From Bacteroidota bacterium (GTDB taxonomy: Bacteria > Bacteroidota > Bacteroidia > NS11-12g > UBA955), in contig CANMBF010000013.1 in the NCBI GenBank assembly GCA_947496065.1, positions 1 through 59,660 on the forward strand: DNA of 59,660 bases, given 5' to 3'. The notes under the pieces were generated by a model that ran no database searches, had not been told where the DNA came from, and saw only the letters and a list, made by a program, of their open reading frames with translations. Positions 43,728-54,120 of the stretch are shown here, piece after piece. The translations under genes were made by a program, and so were the position numbers. Positions within the stretch are counted from its first letter, which is position 1. Each line of letters begins with the position of its first letter.

Positions 43728-46141
43728 TAGGAGAACTTATTTGAACGGGCATCGTATCCCTCAATCGTAAATTTGAATTGTGGTGTGTAGCTGTATTGAT
43801 TGCTAGCAGCCATCACATAAAAAAAGCCAATTTTAAATCGCTCTTTCCATACCTTTACAACTTTTTCTAACCCTATAAATACCTCAGCGTATTTCATGTT
43901 GCGTTCGCGCGTATACAGCAGCCCGCCTCCAACACATTCGATTAAATTGAGTTTCTTGATTAGCGGAATCTTGTTTAATAAAGCCCCATTAAAACGGTGA
44001 AAATAATGGGCCTCATAAAATCTTTTAATGGTGCTATAAGTGCTGTCTATGCCTTGGAATGAGAATAATGGATTCGTAAAAAATATAGGACCAGCTCTGC
44101 GTTGAAACTTGAAATCGATAAGGCGCAAATCCTTGTTTGAAAGGAACTCACCTGAAACAATTCTATAACGGCTAATACCGGCTAAGCCAACTTTGAATTC
44201 TTGATCAGCAGCAAATTCTAAATAATCAAAATTAATACTGCTGCCTAATGCATTGATGCCTTTGCGATAGCGAACAGACAACTCTGGCCAACGCGAACCT
44301 AAAATGAGTTTTTGATTGGGTTCTCGAATGTATTTTTGAAAAGGTACGTAACTTAAGGTTACACCGGCGTACAAGGCCAAATAATAAGGGAAATCGATGG
44401 CTTTGTTTAAACCATAAAGCGAACCACTATCAGCAGATTGGTCAAATTTGTAATTGGCAATGGAGCGCCTGTTGGTAAATTCAACTTCGTTGCCTAAATA
44501 CAAACCATTAACTAATTCAACACGGTGCGCAAGGGTACCACCATCTTGGGCATAAAAATTACTGCGTTTAAATATTGCTATCCATGCATCATTGGGATTG
44601 ATGATGCCAAAGTCGCTGCCCACAGAGGCCGACCAATAACCACGGTTAAATGGATTGTAGAGTCGGCCTACTGATACTGTGCCTTTTAAATCTTGGTTGT
44701 ACAAACCGTAATTGGCACGTGTGAATACATCCAATGTTTTTTTGTTTTTATAAGTTTTGTTATAACTTACCCAATAGTTAATGCGCGGTCCTGCAATGTA
44801 TACAGGGGTGTAGGCAAATACCAAAGGTTTAAAGCCCCAGTAACGTTCGATACTTCTTTTGTAATTTCCTTGGCCAGTTAAAAATAATTTTTTAGGTGTT
44901 ACTTTGTTGTAGACAGCATCAACAGAATCTTGCCATTTTTTTTGAGAATGTAAGGCCTTTGTACTATCGCTTTTTCTGATAAATTGTATTTCTTCAGGCG
45001 TAAAAGGTTCTTTGCGTATTTGTGTCCAGAAATTTGAATCACGTTCGTAAGCTAATTGCGCTGTACTGCTCAATTCATTGTTAAAGAATTTCTTTTTAAA
45101 TTCAGGTTTGAATTTATAATTTGAGTAATATACCACGGTACGTCCACTCGACTTAGAACGACCATATTTGGCAACATAGTTGAATTCTTGTTTTTCAATG
45201 TAATAGCTGCTGTCTTTGAGTGTATACGTTTGATTAATTTCAAATAGGTCATACTCTACCAAATGGTATTTTGGCAATTTTAATTGCACTGAAGCGATGC
45301 ACCAAAAACTATCCATGATGACCAATTCACCACTTACCAATGCATTCCCAAGAACACCGGGTGTAACCTTTATTCTATAGTACTTATAGTCGCCAATATA
45401 GAAGCTTTCTAACATTTTATATTTGTAGGCATACAAACCGCTATTGCTTATGGGCGATAGAAATGGCGAGGCAGAGAGGGCCGGCACTTCCACTAAATTC
45501 TTGTACCAATTAAATTCTCCATCGGTATGGGTTAAGAAAAACAAGCCATTCTTGTTGCCTCTAATGTCAACCCCTGTGCGTTCTTCCTTTATTTTTTGTG
45601 GGGGGGAATAATTGAGCGTCATGTAGATTTCGGCTAAGTTTAAATTCTCAGAAAACAGGGTGGTGTCTTTTTTCTTCTTGATGGTGCTCTCTTGCTGTTT
45701 TGCTTTTATATAGGCATTAACGGTATAGGGTACCGAATTGCCATAGATGTGTTTGCGGTCAATTACTTTTTTAATAATTTCTTCAGAACGGTCGATGCGC
45801 TTACCTTTGATAACTATGCCTTTTATTTCGCGATTTTCTGACTCCATAATCGCATTTTGTACCATGCCTTTGCGGTCGATAATAACAGGAATTTTAATGG
45901 ATTTGTAACCTACAAATGAAAAAACAATTACATAAGATCCAGTGCGTAAATTAATGGTGTATTCTCCTTTTAAATTGGTAGTTGTACCAATGGTTTTGTC
46001 CTCAACTACAGAAACATTGACATAGGCCATGGGTTCCATACTCGCATTGGTTACCTTACCAGTTAATTGATAAAATTGCCCATTTAACCGAACGGAAAAC
46101 GAAAGACTCAATAAAGCTAAAAAAAGTAATCTTGTTGGCAT
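43724..46141 (-). CDS. DUF5686 outer-membrane protein with carboxypeptidase-like domain
   Basis: 805 residues. It has a signal peptide (LLFLALLSLSFSVRLNGQ), then a CarboxypepD_reg-like domain (about 25-110: YQLTGKVTNASMEPMAYVNV, NLKGEYTINLRTGSYVIVFS). A long DUF5686 region follows (EEIIKKVIDRKHIYGNSVPY to the end) with many amphipathic strands in its second half (about 440-805), consistent with a large outer-membrane barrel. There is no TonB box or plug, so this is not a TonB-dependent receptor despite the shared N-terminal domain. The substrate or role is unknown. Confidence 0.88.
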   Translation of the reverse strand: MPTRLLFLALLSLSFSVRLNGQFYQLTGKVTNASMEPMAYVNVSVVEDKTIGTTTNLKGEYTINLRTGSYVIVFSFVGYKSIKIPVIIDRKGMVQNAIMESENREIKGIVIKGKRIDRSEEIIKKVIDRKHIYGNSVPYTVNAYIKAKQQESTIKKKKDTTLFSENLNLAEIYMTLNYSPPQKIKEERTGVDIRGNKNGLFFLTHTDGEFNWYKNLVEVPALSASPFLSPISNSGLYAYKYKMLESFYIGDYKYYRIKVTPGVLGNALVSGELVIMDSFWCIASVQLKLPKYHLVEYDLFEINQTYTLKDSSYYIEKQEFNYVAKYGRSKSSGRTVVYYSNYKFKPEFKKKFFNNELSSTAQLAYERDSNFWTQIRKEPFTPEEIQFIRKSDSTKALHSQKKWQDSVDAVYNKVTPKKLFLTGQGNYKRSIERYWGFKPLVFAYTPVYIAGPRINYWVSYNKTYKNKKTLDVFTRANYGLYNQDLKGTVSVGRLYNPFNRGYWSASVGSDFGIINPNDAWIAIFKRSNFYAQDGGTLAHRVELVNGLYLGNEVEFTNRRSIANYKFDQSADSGSLYGLNKAIDFPYYLALYAGVTLSYVPFQKYIREPNQKLILGSRWPELSVRYRKGINALGSSINFDYLEFAADQEFKVGLAGISRYRIVSGEFLSNKDLRLIDFKFQRRAGPIFFTNPLFSFQGIDSTYSTIKRFYEAHYFHRFNGALLNKIPLIKKLNLIECVGGGLLYTRERNMKYAEVFIGLEKVVKVWKERFKIGFFYVMAASNQYSYTPQFKFTIEGYDARSNKFSY

Positions 46142-46326
46142 AAAAGTATCAACGTAACAAAGAAACGTATATTATGCTGTTTTTGTTACGCAAAATTCTA
46201 TTAACAATCGTTTTCATTGGATTTAATTATAATGGTCTCATTTTAATAGCATGTTTTAAAGCCGCCTATACAATATCATATTGTATTAAAAATTGTTTTC
46301 TTATCCCAAAATAGGAAACTTTCAAA

Positions 46327-46334
46327 TATATTTG
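46327..46334 (+). promoter_or_regulatory. -7 box of glyA
   Basis: TATATTTG, a perfect TAnnTTTG. The ATG at 46344 lies 10 bases after it, which rules against starts further upstream. Confidence 0.65.
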
Positions 46335-46343
46335 CCGCTCATT

Positions 46344-47618
46344 ATGCAGCGCGATACTAAAATATTTGATCTAATTCAACTTGAACTACAACGCCAACAA
46401 CACGGCATTGAATTAATAGCTTCAGAAAACTTTGTGACCAAACAGGTAATGGAGGCCATGGGCAGTGTTTTAACCAACAAATATGCCGAAGGTTTGCCAG
46501 GAAAAAGATACTATGGTGGATGCGAAGTCGTGGATCAAGTAGAACAAATTGCAATCGATCGTTTAAAACAATTATTTGGTGCGGAGTGGGCGAATGTGCA
46601 GCCACACAGCGGTGCACAGGCCAATGCAGCGGTCATGCTAGGTTGCTTGAATCCAGGTGATAAAATATTAGGATTCGATTTGAGTCATGGTGGTCACTTG
46701 ACACATGGTTCGCCAGTCAATTTTTCTGGTAAACTTTATCAACCTAGTTTCTATGGTGTTGAAGAGGCAACTGGAATGATAGATTTTGATAAGATTGAAA
46801 CCATAGCCATAAAAGAACAACCTAAACTAATTATTTGCGGTGCCTCTTCTTATAGCCGCGATTGGGATTATAAAAAATTAAGAGAGATTGCAGATAAAGT
46901 TGGTGCACTATTAATGGCCGATATCGCTCACCCTGCTGGACTTATCGCTACAAAATTATTAAATAATCCATTGCCCCATTGCCATATTGTAACGTCTACC
47001 ACTCACAAAACCTTAAGGGGGCCACGAGGTGGTATTATTATGATGGGCAAAGATTTTGAAAACCCATTTGGTCAAAAAACACCAAAGGGCGAAACCAAAA
47101 TGATGAGTGCCATTTTAGATGGAGCTGTTTTTCCAGGTACCCAAGGCGGTCCCTTAGAGCATGTTATTGCTGCTAAAGCTGTGGCATTTGGCGAAGCCTT
47201 AACACCCGCGTTCGAAGTGTATTGCAAACAGGTAAAAGTCAACGCCTCTGCACTTGCAAAGGCAATGGTTGACCTTGGTTACAAAATTATTTCTGGCGGT
47301 ACCGATAACCATTTAATGTTAATTGATCTCCGTCCGAAAGGTGATCATATAACGGGTAAATTAGCCGAGAATACACTGGTCAAATGCGATATCACCATCA
47401 ATAAAAATACGGTGCCATTCGAAACCCGTTCGCCATTTGTAACATCTGGTATGCGTTTGGGCACACCTGCAATGACTTCAAGAGGGATGAAAGAAAATGA
47501 CATGCCTCTAATTGCAGAATTAATTGATGAGGCTTTGATGAACCATGGCAATGAAACCCGTTTGAAAGAAATTAAAACGAAGGTAAACAGCATGATGCAA
47601 GGTTTTCCACTTTATTAA
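46344..47618 (+). CDS. glyA: Serine hydroxymethyltransferase
   Basis: PLP enzyme that converts serine and tetrahydrofolate to glycine and methylene-tetrahydrofolate. 424 residues from ATG 46344. The family motifs are [72 protein letters not shown], the PLP lysine (about residue 222) in [14 protein letters not shown], and a C-terminal region with [16 protein letters not shown]. The small membrane gene follows 9 bp downstream and may be co-transcribed. Confidence 0.99.
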   Translation: MQRDTKIFDLIQLELQRQQHGIELIASENFVTKQVMEAMGSVLTNKYAEGLPGKRYYGGCEVVDQVEQIAIDRLKQLFGAEWANVQPHSGAQANAAVMLGCLNPGDKILGFDLSHGGHLTHGSPVNFSGKLYQPSFYGVEEATGMIDFDKIETIAIKEQPKLIICGASSYSRDWDYKKLREIADKVGALLMADIAHPAGLIATKLLNNPLPHCHIVTSTTHKTLRGPRGGIIMMGKDFENPFGQKTPKGETKMMSAILDGAVFPGTQGGPLEHVIAAKAVAFGEALTPAFEVYCKQVKVNASALAKAMVDLGYKIISGGTDNHLMLIDLRPKGDHITGKLAENTLVKCDITINKNTVPFETRSPFVTSGMRLGTPAMTSRGMKENDMPLIAELIDEALMNHGNETRLKEIKTKVNSMMQGFPLY

Positions 47619-47627
47619 GATGAGCGC

Positions 47628-48041
47628 ATGTTAGTTTTAAGGACTGTTTTTTTATGGCTTGCCTTTGCCATTTTACTGTTTTTAGAACTTAATATTTTAC
47701 CCGAATTGTATTTGAAGGTTAGCGCTATCATGCGACTAATTCCTAGTGCCTTGTTGTTAGGTTGGTTTGTGATTTATATTTTCAATAAAGATAAATCTCA
47801 ACTGAGTAAATATGCACCAAAGTCCACTCTTACATGGTTGTCGGTATTAAAAACTATAGCGAATTTAGCCATTGTCTCAGGCGCAGTGACGCGAATTTTA
47901 CATTACACACATTCACAATTGTTGTTGGTTTCTGGCATTGGTTTTTTAGCCCTTTGGTCGAGTGTATTAGCCTATTATTCAGAGCTTAAATCAGATTTTA
48001 ATCCAGACATTATTGATGCGGTTGAGGATGATGAAAATTAG
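47628..48041 (+). CDS. Small integral membrane protein
   Basis: 137 residues, about four membrane helices (LWLAFAILLFLELNILPE, LIPSALLLGWFVIYIF, WLSVLKTIANLAIVSGAV and LLLVSGIGFLALWSSVLAYY) and an acidic C-terminus (DIIDAVEDDEN). Conserved in Bacteroidota near GldL-like sized proteins, but I see no family signature. It starts 9 bp after glyA. Confidence 0.7.
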   Translation: MLVLRTVFLWLAFAILLFLELNILPELYLKVSAIMRLIPSALLLGWFVIYIFNKDKSQLSKYAPKSTLTWLSVLKTIANLAIVSGAVTRILHYTHSQLLLVSGIGFLALWSSVLAYYSELKSDFNPDIIDAVEDDEN

Positions 48042-48074
48042 ACGTTGATTTAAGGGAAATCCAAAAAAATACTT

Positions 48075-48082
48075 TATCATTG
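48075..48082 (+). promoter_or_regulatory. Near-consensus -7 box before the 48090 gene
   Basis: TATCATTG differs from TAnnTTTG at one position. The ATG at 48090 lies 8 bases after it, the spacing also seen for rluF, carA and the nitronate monooxygenase-like gene. Confidence 0.45.
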
Positions 48083-48089
48083 CCTTACT

Positions 48090-48716
48090 ATGAAAATGAA
48101 TTTAATACCATTATTAATATTTGGACTATTCATCCAATTATCATTTGGTGCTAAGAAACCATTGTTGTATTGGGGAATTGCCGCTAATAATTTCGTTGCC
48201 GCTAAGCCTATTTCGGGTTTCTCAAAAATGTTTTACAGTCAATTTCACCCAGGATTAACTGTCAGTACAGGATTTAATTGGAAAGAAAAGCCAAAACACA
48301 ATTTGATGCAATCGCTTAAAGTAGGTTACTTTAGCCATCGCTTTATTCAACGCAGTATTATGTTGTATACAGAATTTGGATACCGATATAAAGTTGGAAA
48401 TAATCTAGGATTAAGTGTTGCTATGGGTGGAGGCTATTTACACATGATTCCTGCCACACAGCAATTCAAAATGAAGGATGATGGCACGTGGGAGCAAATG
48501 AATTTAAAAAGTCGTCCACAAGGGTTGATTAGTTTGTCAATAGGGGTTGATTATAAAATAAATGCAGCAGGTTGGAGAACCTTTATAAGGTATCAAAATA
48601 TGTTACAAACACCCTTCGTATCAGGATATGTGCCCTTGCTGCCATACAATGTCCTGCATGTTGGCGTAACAGTGCCAATGAGTGCTTTAAAAAAGGGAGG
48701 GAGCAATGCAAAATAA
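48090..48716 (+). CDS. Small outer-membrane beta-barrel-like protein
   Basis: 208 residues. Signal peptide MNLIPLLIFGLFIQLSFGAK. The remainder has regularly spaced amphipathic strands (LTVSTGFNWKEKPKHNLMQS, LGLSVAMGGGYLHMIP, GLISLSIGVDYKINAAGW) and ends with VLHVGVTVPMSAL, as expected for an outer-membrane barrel, but no family is recognised. It overlaps the following lipoprotein gene by 11 bp, so the two are coupled. Confidence 0.7.
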   Translation: MKMNLIPLLIFGLFIQLSFGAKKPLLYWGIAANNFVAAKPISGFSKMFYSQFHPGLTVSTGFNWKEKPKHNLMQSLKVGYFSHRFIQRSIMLYTEFGYRYKVGNNLGLSVAMGGGYLHMIPATQQFKMKDDGTWEQMNLKSRPQGLISLSIGVDYKINAAGWRTFIRYQNMLQTPFVSGYVPLLPYNVLHVGVTVPMSALKKGGSNAK

Positions 48717-49911
48717 ATTTAATTTTAATTGGGCCGATCAACGCTTATTGTTAATTGTCATTGTATTTGCTTTTGCATCTTGTAAAAAGGCAATTGTTGG
48801 TAAAACCGAAGCATGCAATTCCAATTATGCAGATAGCAGTTATAAGCATCCGAAGCGTGCAGTTTTTCAAGCGATTTTAGAAAAATACCACAAGAAGGGC
48901 TTGCCTGGTATTGCTTTATTACTAGAAGATGAAGATGGGACTTGGATTGGAAGTATTGGTAAATCTGATATATCTGAGAACATTGATTTTAAACCTTGCA
49001 CTATTAGTAAAGCAGCAAGTATTACCAAAATGATGTTTGGGTCGGCTGTTATGCAGTTGCGCGAGCGCGGAGTGGTTAATTTAGATGATAAAATTAGCAA
49101 ATGGTTAGACAAAGAAATTATTGACAATGTAGCCAATGCCGATCAAGCAACGATTCGCGATTTAATGCAGCACAGTTCGGGCATTTACGACATTATTACA
49201 GATGGCGATTTTTATCTTGCAATAATGAATAATCCTAACAAAAATTGGAGCGGCAAAGAATTGATAAAATTCGCTTACAAAAAAGACAAGGTGTTTACCT
49301 ATATACCCAATGCCACCGAAGGAGAGTATAGTAATACCAATACATTGCTCTTGACCATGTGTATTGAGTCCATGACTGGTAAACCACATCAACAATGGAT
49401 GCATGAATTGGTAATTGATAAGGTTGGTATGTCCAATACCTATTATGCTCACCACGATGCATTGCCTAGTTATACTGCGCAAGGGTATTACGATTTATAT
49501 AATAATGGTTCAATTATCAACGTTTCTAATTTAGTGACTGGTAGTGGCAATGGCTACGGCGGTGTTTATAGCACTGTGATTGATTTGCATAAATTAATGA
49601 AAGCTCTTTTTATCAATAAAACATTAGTTAACCAGCAATCTTTAGAGATTATGCAAACATGGATCGATGATGATGACAGAGGTAATTTAGGCGTTGGCTT
49701 ATTACAACAATACAAACATTTGAATTTAGGTCATATGGGTGTTGGTCATAGTGGTAGAGACTTAGGCTACAGTGGAGATTCCTTCTTTTTTCCTACCAAA
49801 AACAATAGAATGTTTATCAATTTGGTAAATTATGGCACCAATGGTAATACACCACTGCGTCAGGTTTTTCGCGACATGAGCGACGCATTTGTAACCGAAT
49901 TATTAAAGTAA
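48706..49911 (+). CDS. Serine hydrolase of the beta-lactamase/PBP-like (S12) family, lipoprotein
   Basis: 401 residues. A lipoprotein signal ends at FAFASC (Cys26). The catalytic SxxK is SITK (Ser105, Lys108), and YSN (208-210) is the second motif. The third region is GHSGRDLGYSGDS near residue 347. The protein resembles D-alanyl-D-alanine carboxypeptidase/esterase-type serine hydrolases rather than a true beta-lactamase; the substrate is unknown. It overlaps the barrel gene upstream and is followed by the GSCFA gene, 14 bp downstream, suggesting a three-gene operon. Confidence 0.87.
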   Translation: MQNKFNFNWADQRLLLIVIVFAFASCKKAIVGKTEACNSNYADSSYKHPKRAVFQAILEKYHKKGLPGIALLLEDEDGTWIGSIGKSDISENIDFKPCTISKAASITKMMFGSAVMQLRERGVVNLDDKISKWLDKEIIDNVANADQATIRDLMQHSSGIYDIITDGDFYLAIMNNPNKNWSGKELIKFAYKKDKVFTYIPNATEGEYSNTNTLLLTMCIESMTGKPHQQWMHELVIDKVGMSNTYYAHHDALPSYTAQGYYDLYNNGSIINVSNLVTGSGNGYGGVYSTVIDLHKLMKALFINKTLVNQQSLEIMQTWIDDDDRGNLGVGLLQQYKHLNLGHMGVGHSGRDLGYSGDSFFFPTKNNRMFINLVNYGTNGNTPLRQVFRDMSDAFVTELLK

Positions 49912-49925
49912 TTAATTATAAAAAC

Positions 49926-50876
49926 ATGATTAGATACTCACTTGGTATTAGAGTTGAGCCGTATCAGAAACCCATGCATTACAAAGATAAAATTGCTTTG
50001 ATGGGGTCGTGTTTCACTGAAAATATTGGCAAAAAATTAAATGATTATTATTTCAATACGATGCTTAATCCCAATGGTATTGTTTTTAATCCAATTAGTT
50101 TAGCCGAGCCATTTCGCAGACAATTCAATCAAATTGCCTATGCCGAAAGCGATTTAATTTATAACAATGATCGTTGGGCAAGTTGGTTTCACCATGGAAA
50201 ATTTTCAAATGAAAGTAAGGAGATTCTTTTAGCCACAATCAACCATGAACAGAAAGTATTCGAACAGTTTATTAGCGAAGCGCAATGGCTTGTTATAACA
50301 TTTGGGACCGCTTGGGTTTATCATTTTTTGCCCGAACAATTATTGGTAGCCAATTGTCATAAGGTAGCAGGTCAACAATTTGAAAAGCGTTTGCTCGAGG
50401 TAGATGAGATTGTCATGTGTTGGCAAAAAATAATTACTCAACTTAAAGCTATCAATCCCTCGCTTCAAATAATATTCACTGTTTCACCTGTTAAACATTT
50501 GAGAGATGGAGTTGCAGAAAATACAGTGAGTAAGGCCACCTTGCATCTAGCAATTGATAAATTAGTGGGCAATCAAGTTTCCTACTTTCCTGCCTATGAA
50601 TTGGTGAACGATGATTTAAGAGATTATCGTTTTTATGAACCCGATGGGGCGCATCCAAATACGATGGCAATCGATTATGTTTTTGAGAAATTCTGTAGCA
50701 GTGTAGTATCCCATGAAGCCAATGAAATCATGCCTGCCCTTGATGCTTATAACAGATTAAAACACCATAGACCTTTGTCAGATTCGGAATCTAATCAGTC
50801 TTTTTTACATCAAAAATTAGAGGCAAAAAGATTGGAATTAATAGCGCAATTTCCGGAATTAAAGGAGCGCCTCTAA
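49926..50876 (+). CDS. GSCFA domain protein
   Basis: 316 residues. The family name motif appears as LMGSCFTENIGKKL, followed by NPNGIVFNPISLAEPFRR, IITFGTAWVYHF-like VITFGTAWVYHF and IFTVSPVKHLRDGVAENTVS, then EPDGAHPNTMAIDYVFEKF. GSCFA proteins are SGNH-like hydrolase relatives that are common in Bacteroidota; the activity is unproven. There is no signal peptide. The gene ends at a bidirectional terminator facing the DPP III-like gene. Confidence 0.92.
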   Translation: MIRYSLGIRVEPYQKPMHYKDKIALMGSCFTENIGKKLNDYYFNTMLNPNGIVFNPISLAEPFRRQFNQIAYAESDLIYNNDRWASWFHHGKFSNESKEILLATINHEQKVFEQFISEAQWLVITFGTAWVYHFLPEQLLVANCHKVAGQQFEKRLLEVDEIVMCWQKIITQLKAINPSLQIIFTVSPVKHLRDGVAENTVSKATLHLAIDKLVGNQVSYFPAYELVNDDLRDYRFYEPDGAHPNTMAIDYVFEKFCSSVVSHEANEIMPALDAYNRLKHHRPLSDSESNQSFLHQKLEAKRLELIAQFPELKERL

Positions 50877-50892
50877 TCAAACTCAAATAAAA

Positions 50893-50923
50893 AAAACCGC
50901 AATAGAAATACTACTGCGGTTTT
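50893..50923. terminator. Bidirectional terminator between GSCFA and DPP III-like genes
   Basis: 9-bp stem AAAACCGCA/TGCGGTTTT with a 13-nt loop, with A and T runs on either side, between two convergent genes. Confidence 0.85.
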
Positions 50924-50945
50924 CATAAAGTATTTTTTATATTAA

Positions 50946-53012
50946 TTAATTTTCATAAGGCAACAAGCCATATTCTTTGCTAAAGCGCAACATCTGTTCA
51001 ACAAAGGTTTCAGTATAATCAATTTTAACATCTGTAATAACACCATCGGTCATTACTGCGGTATATCTTGGTTGTATGAATCCACGGTAGGCAGCTACAT
51101 CGAGTGCTTTTACTCTGCTCAAAACTTCGTTGTGGATAGTAGTTTTAACTTTTACCCCGTATGTTTCTACCAGTTGTTGGCCAGCAGCTGCATCTCCTGT
51201 CGATTTGATGGTTTGAATTTTATTCAATAATTCGCCAAATAAAACCCTTAATTTATCATAATCGTTGATCACAAAAAACGTTTTGCCATCTTTTGTTTTT
51301 TTCTCAATTACATTGTCTTTTTTGCCAGCTTCATAAACCCACAAGGCCACCATCTGACGGTTGCGCATGTGGTCTTCTTCTAAATTTTCTCCAGCCTGCA
51401 ATCTTCTCAACTGAACCATTAATCCATTTCTAATATAATCATCATATTCTGCCTTGCCAACTTCGATACTTGGTATCAGTTTTAATTCAACCAATTTAGG
51501 ATCTAACATGTAATACAAGGCTACTAAATCAGCGCGCGCTTCTTCAAGCGTTGAGCCATATGCGCCAAGGTTATCCTTGGTTATACCAATATTCATTTTG
51601 CCGCTTGCATGGCCTATCACTTCGTGCATTGCGGTATGCATTTTAGCAGCTAATTGACCATAGTTTTTTGATCGGTTTACTTGTTCGTCATTCCAACAAA
51701 ATTCTTGCAAAATGCCGCCTGAATTGGCTTTATTATACGCTTCTAATACATTGCCCAAACTAACCGATTTAGAGCCGTGCTCTTCTCTTATCCATTCCAC
51801 ATTTGGTAGTTTAATGCCAATGGCTGTAGAAGGGGCTAAATCGCCACCTTCGAAGGCTACATTCACCACCTTGTAGGTAATGCCAGTTACTCTTTCTTTT
51901 TTGTATTTGGCCTCTATTGGCGAATTGTTTTCGAAATACTGTGCATTCTCGCCAAGGGTTTTCATTCTTTTACTTGCTTCAAAATCGTTTATTTCAATAG
52001 CACTTTCGAAATTGGCGCGCATGCCAATGGCGTCGTGGTATACTTCAATAAAACCGTTCACAACGTCAATGACACTGTTAACGTCTTTAACCCATGCAAT
52101 GTTATAAGCATCCCATGTTTTTAGGTCGCCTGTTTTATAGAACGAAACTAGTAGGTTTAAAGCATCTTTTTGTTCTTTATTGTCGGCCACTGTAATCGCT
52201 TTTTCAAGCCATTCCACCATTTTTGTGATGGATGCCCCGTACATGCCATTTGCCTTCCAAACCTTTTCTTTTATTTCACCATTTTCTTTAACGAGTTTTG
52301 AATTTAGTCCCCAACTAATCGGACGAATAGAATCATTGTGTTTCTTTTCACTGTAAAAGCTATTCACTTCTTCTTCGGTTAATCCTTCATAAAAATTATT
52401 GGCAGATAAGGCTATTTTATCAACCCCTTCGGCCTTATTAACACGTTTAGCTGCGATATTTGGATTGAAGATCAAATCGATTAACCAAGTTCTAAAACCA
52501 ATGGTATCCTTGTCTTTAATTAAAGGGAGTTGTGCTTTTGGCGATTGATTTAATAAACTTAGAAAATAGTTAGAAGAGAATTCGGCTTGTAATTTATTTT
52601 CACCATAATGATGATGAATGCCATTGCTTATCCAAATGCGTTTCAATAAAACTTCAAAACGTTTGAAATCATCTGATTTTCTATCGCCTTGAAAATTCAC
52701 ATAGAGTTCCTCTAAAGTTTTTCTTAACCGTAAATTGTGTTTGTTGTTTTGGTCATAATTAATATCGCGACCGCAAGCAGCAGCTTGACTTAAATAATAA
52801 ACATATGTTTTTTGTTGTAAGGTAAGGGCATTAAAACTTGGGACTTCGTATCGCAATAATTCGACGTCAGCAAATCTGTTTTCATCTGGATACAATTTGT
52901 AAACAATTTTAGCGGAGTCAGAGCCTATGCCTGAGTCGTTTTTTTTACCATTATTGCTGCAGCTGTTTAGCACTAAAATGGCAATTGTAAAGAGAATTAA
53001 TTTATTTTTCAT
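50946..53012 (-). CDS. Dipeptidyl-peptidase III-like (M49) lipoprotein
   Basis: 688 residues from ATG 53012, chosen because MKNKLILFTIAILVLNSC is a lipoprotein signal with Cys18; a frame open to 53072 starts with an implausible basic leader. The zinc motif HEVIGH (in MHTAMHEVIGHASGKMNIG) and the second ligand region STLEEARADLVALYYM are diagnostic of family M49, which trims dipeptides from peptide N-termini. Bacteroidota homologues are sometimes mislabelled as dihydrofolate reductase. It starts 5 bp after the Ldh2-type gene and is the last gene of a three-gene cluster. Confidence 0.9.
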   Translation of the reverse strand: MKNKLILFTIAILVLNSCSNNGKKNDSGIGSDSAKIVYKLYPDENRFADVELLRYEVPSFNALTLQQKTYVYYLSQAAACGRDINYDQNNKHNLRLRKTLEELYVNFQGDRKSDDFKRFEVLLKRIWISNGIHHHYGENKLQAEFSSNYFLSLLNQSPKAQLPLIKDKDTIGFRTWLIDLIFNPNIAAKRVNKAEGVDKIALSANNFYEGLTEEEVNSFYSEKKHNDSIRPISWGLNSKLVKENGEIKEKVWKANGMYGASITKMVEWLEKAITVADNKEQKDALNLLVSFYKTGDLKTWDAYNIAWVKDVNSVIDVVNGFIEVYHDAIGMRANFESAIEINDFEASKRMKTLGENAQYFENNSPIEAKYKKERVTGITYKVVNVAFEGGDLAPSTAIGIKLPNVEWIREEHGSKSVSLGNVLEAYNKANSGGILQEFCWNDEQVNRSKNYGQLAAKMHTAMHEVIGHASGKMNIGITKDNLGAYGSTLEEARADLVALYYMLDPKLVELKLIPSIEVGKAEYDDYIRNGLMVQLRRLQAGENLEEDHMRNRQMVALWVYEAGKKDNVIEKKTKDGKTFFVINDYDKLRVLFGELLNKIQTIKSTGDAAAGQQLVETYGVKVKTTIHNEVLSRVKALDVAAYRGFIQPRYTAVMTDGVITDVKIDYTETFVEQMLRFSKEYGLLPYEN

Positions 53013-53017
53013 ATGGT

Positions 53018-54115
53018 TTAAAATGGATGGTCTAACTTGTATTTTTCGGCCAATTGGGTAAGGTCGGCACACACCTTGTCAATTAATGGAATACCCTGCA
53101 ATTGTCGACTAATGGACATCCAATATTCAGGTTCACCATGCACCAATACTTTTTGATTATCATTGACGGGGGTGGCGCTTTTAAAACGTTCAATCCAAAG
53201 GTCCATGCGCTCAAGAAACTCCTCTGTTTCATCAAAACCGCTTACGTCCATGGCACCTACAAAATGTCCAAGGCCTTTGCCAGGTAAATTATCTAACACA
53301 GGTAAAAAGGCAACAAAAGGGGGGACCCATGGTCCAAAATTTGCACCAGGCAATACACCACTGAGAATGTCTACGAGTGCGCCAAGACCGTAGCCTTTAT
53401 GACTGCCGTGGTCTTTGTCGCTGCCCAATGGTAATAAATGGCCGCCTTCTTTTAAGTCCTTTGGGTCGTTGGTAGGGGTGCCGTTTTTAGTTTCTAACCA
53501 GCCCTCTGGTACTGGTTTGTTTTGGCGCTCTGCAATTTCTAATTTGCCATTTGCCGCCGCACTGGTGGCCATGTCTAAAACAAAAGGAGGATATGATTTG
53601 GCAGGTATGGCATAGCAGATGGGATTGGTGCCCAACATGCGCTCTTTGCTATAAGTTGGTGCTACAAGTTGACTCGCATTGGCCATGGCCATGCCACCAT
53701 AATTTTTTTCTAAGGCCATCATCGCATGGTAAGCGGCAATACCAAAATGGTTACTGTTTCTAACAGCTCCAAAGCCGGCCCCATGCAAACCTGTTTTTTC
53801 GATCGCAATTTGCATGGCTTTAGGCGCTACTACCAAGCCTAATCCACTGTCGCCATCGATGGTAAAAACACTGCCTTTTTCGCGCACTAATTTAATATTT
53901 GGCTGGGTATTGATACGTTGGTTTTCAAAAAGTCTAACATAGCCAACTAAACGGGCAATACCATGAGAATCGATGCCGCGCATATCCGCTTTAATTAGTA
54001 CATCTGTCGCAAGTTTTGCATCAGCGTCATTGCATCCAATGGCTTTGAAAATGGAGACCGTGAATTGGGTTAAATCATCGGCTGTTATGGTGGTGTAATT
54101 AGCAGAGGCAGTCAT
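53018..54115 (-). CDS. Malate/L-lactate dehydrogenase-type oxidoreductase (Ldh2 family)
   Basis: 365 residues. This NAD(P)-dependent family (MDH2/LDH2, ureidoglycolate and 2,3-diketogulonate reductases) is recognised by ADMRGIDSHGIARLVGYVR, RNSNHFGIAAYHAM, MLGTNPICYAIPA, LDMATSAAANGKLEIA, LPLGSDKDHGSHKGYGL and GHFVGAMDVSGF. The exact substrate cannot be read off. It lies between the LutA-like and DPP III-like genes with gaps of 5 bp, so a role in lactate or hydroxyacid use is conceivable. Confidence 0.93.
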   Translation of the reverse strand: MTASANYTTITADDLTQFTVSIFKAIGCNDADAKLATDVLIKADMRGIDSHGIARLVGYVRLFENQRINTQPNIKLVREKGSVFTIDGDSGLGLVVAPKAMQIAIEKTGLHGAGFGAVRNSNHFGIAAYHAMMALEKNYGGMAMANASQLVAPTYSKERMLGTNPICYAIPAKSYPPFVLDMATSAAANGKLEIAERQNKPVPEGWLETKNGTPTNDPKDLKEGGHLLPLGSDKDHGSHKGYGLGALVDILSGVLPGANFGPWVPPFVAFLPVLDNLPGKGLGHFVGAMDVSGFDETEEFLERMDLWIERFKSATPVNDNQKVLVHGEPEYWMSISRQLQGIPLIDKVCADLTQLAEKYKLDHPF

Positions 54116-54120
54116 AAATT

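Noticed and set aside
43724-46141. TonB-dependent receptor
   Set aside because: Only the N-terminal carboxypeptidase-like domain is shared. No plug domain or TonB box is seen, and the rest fits DUF5686.
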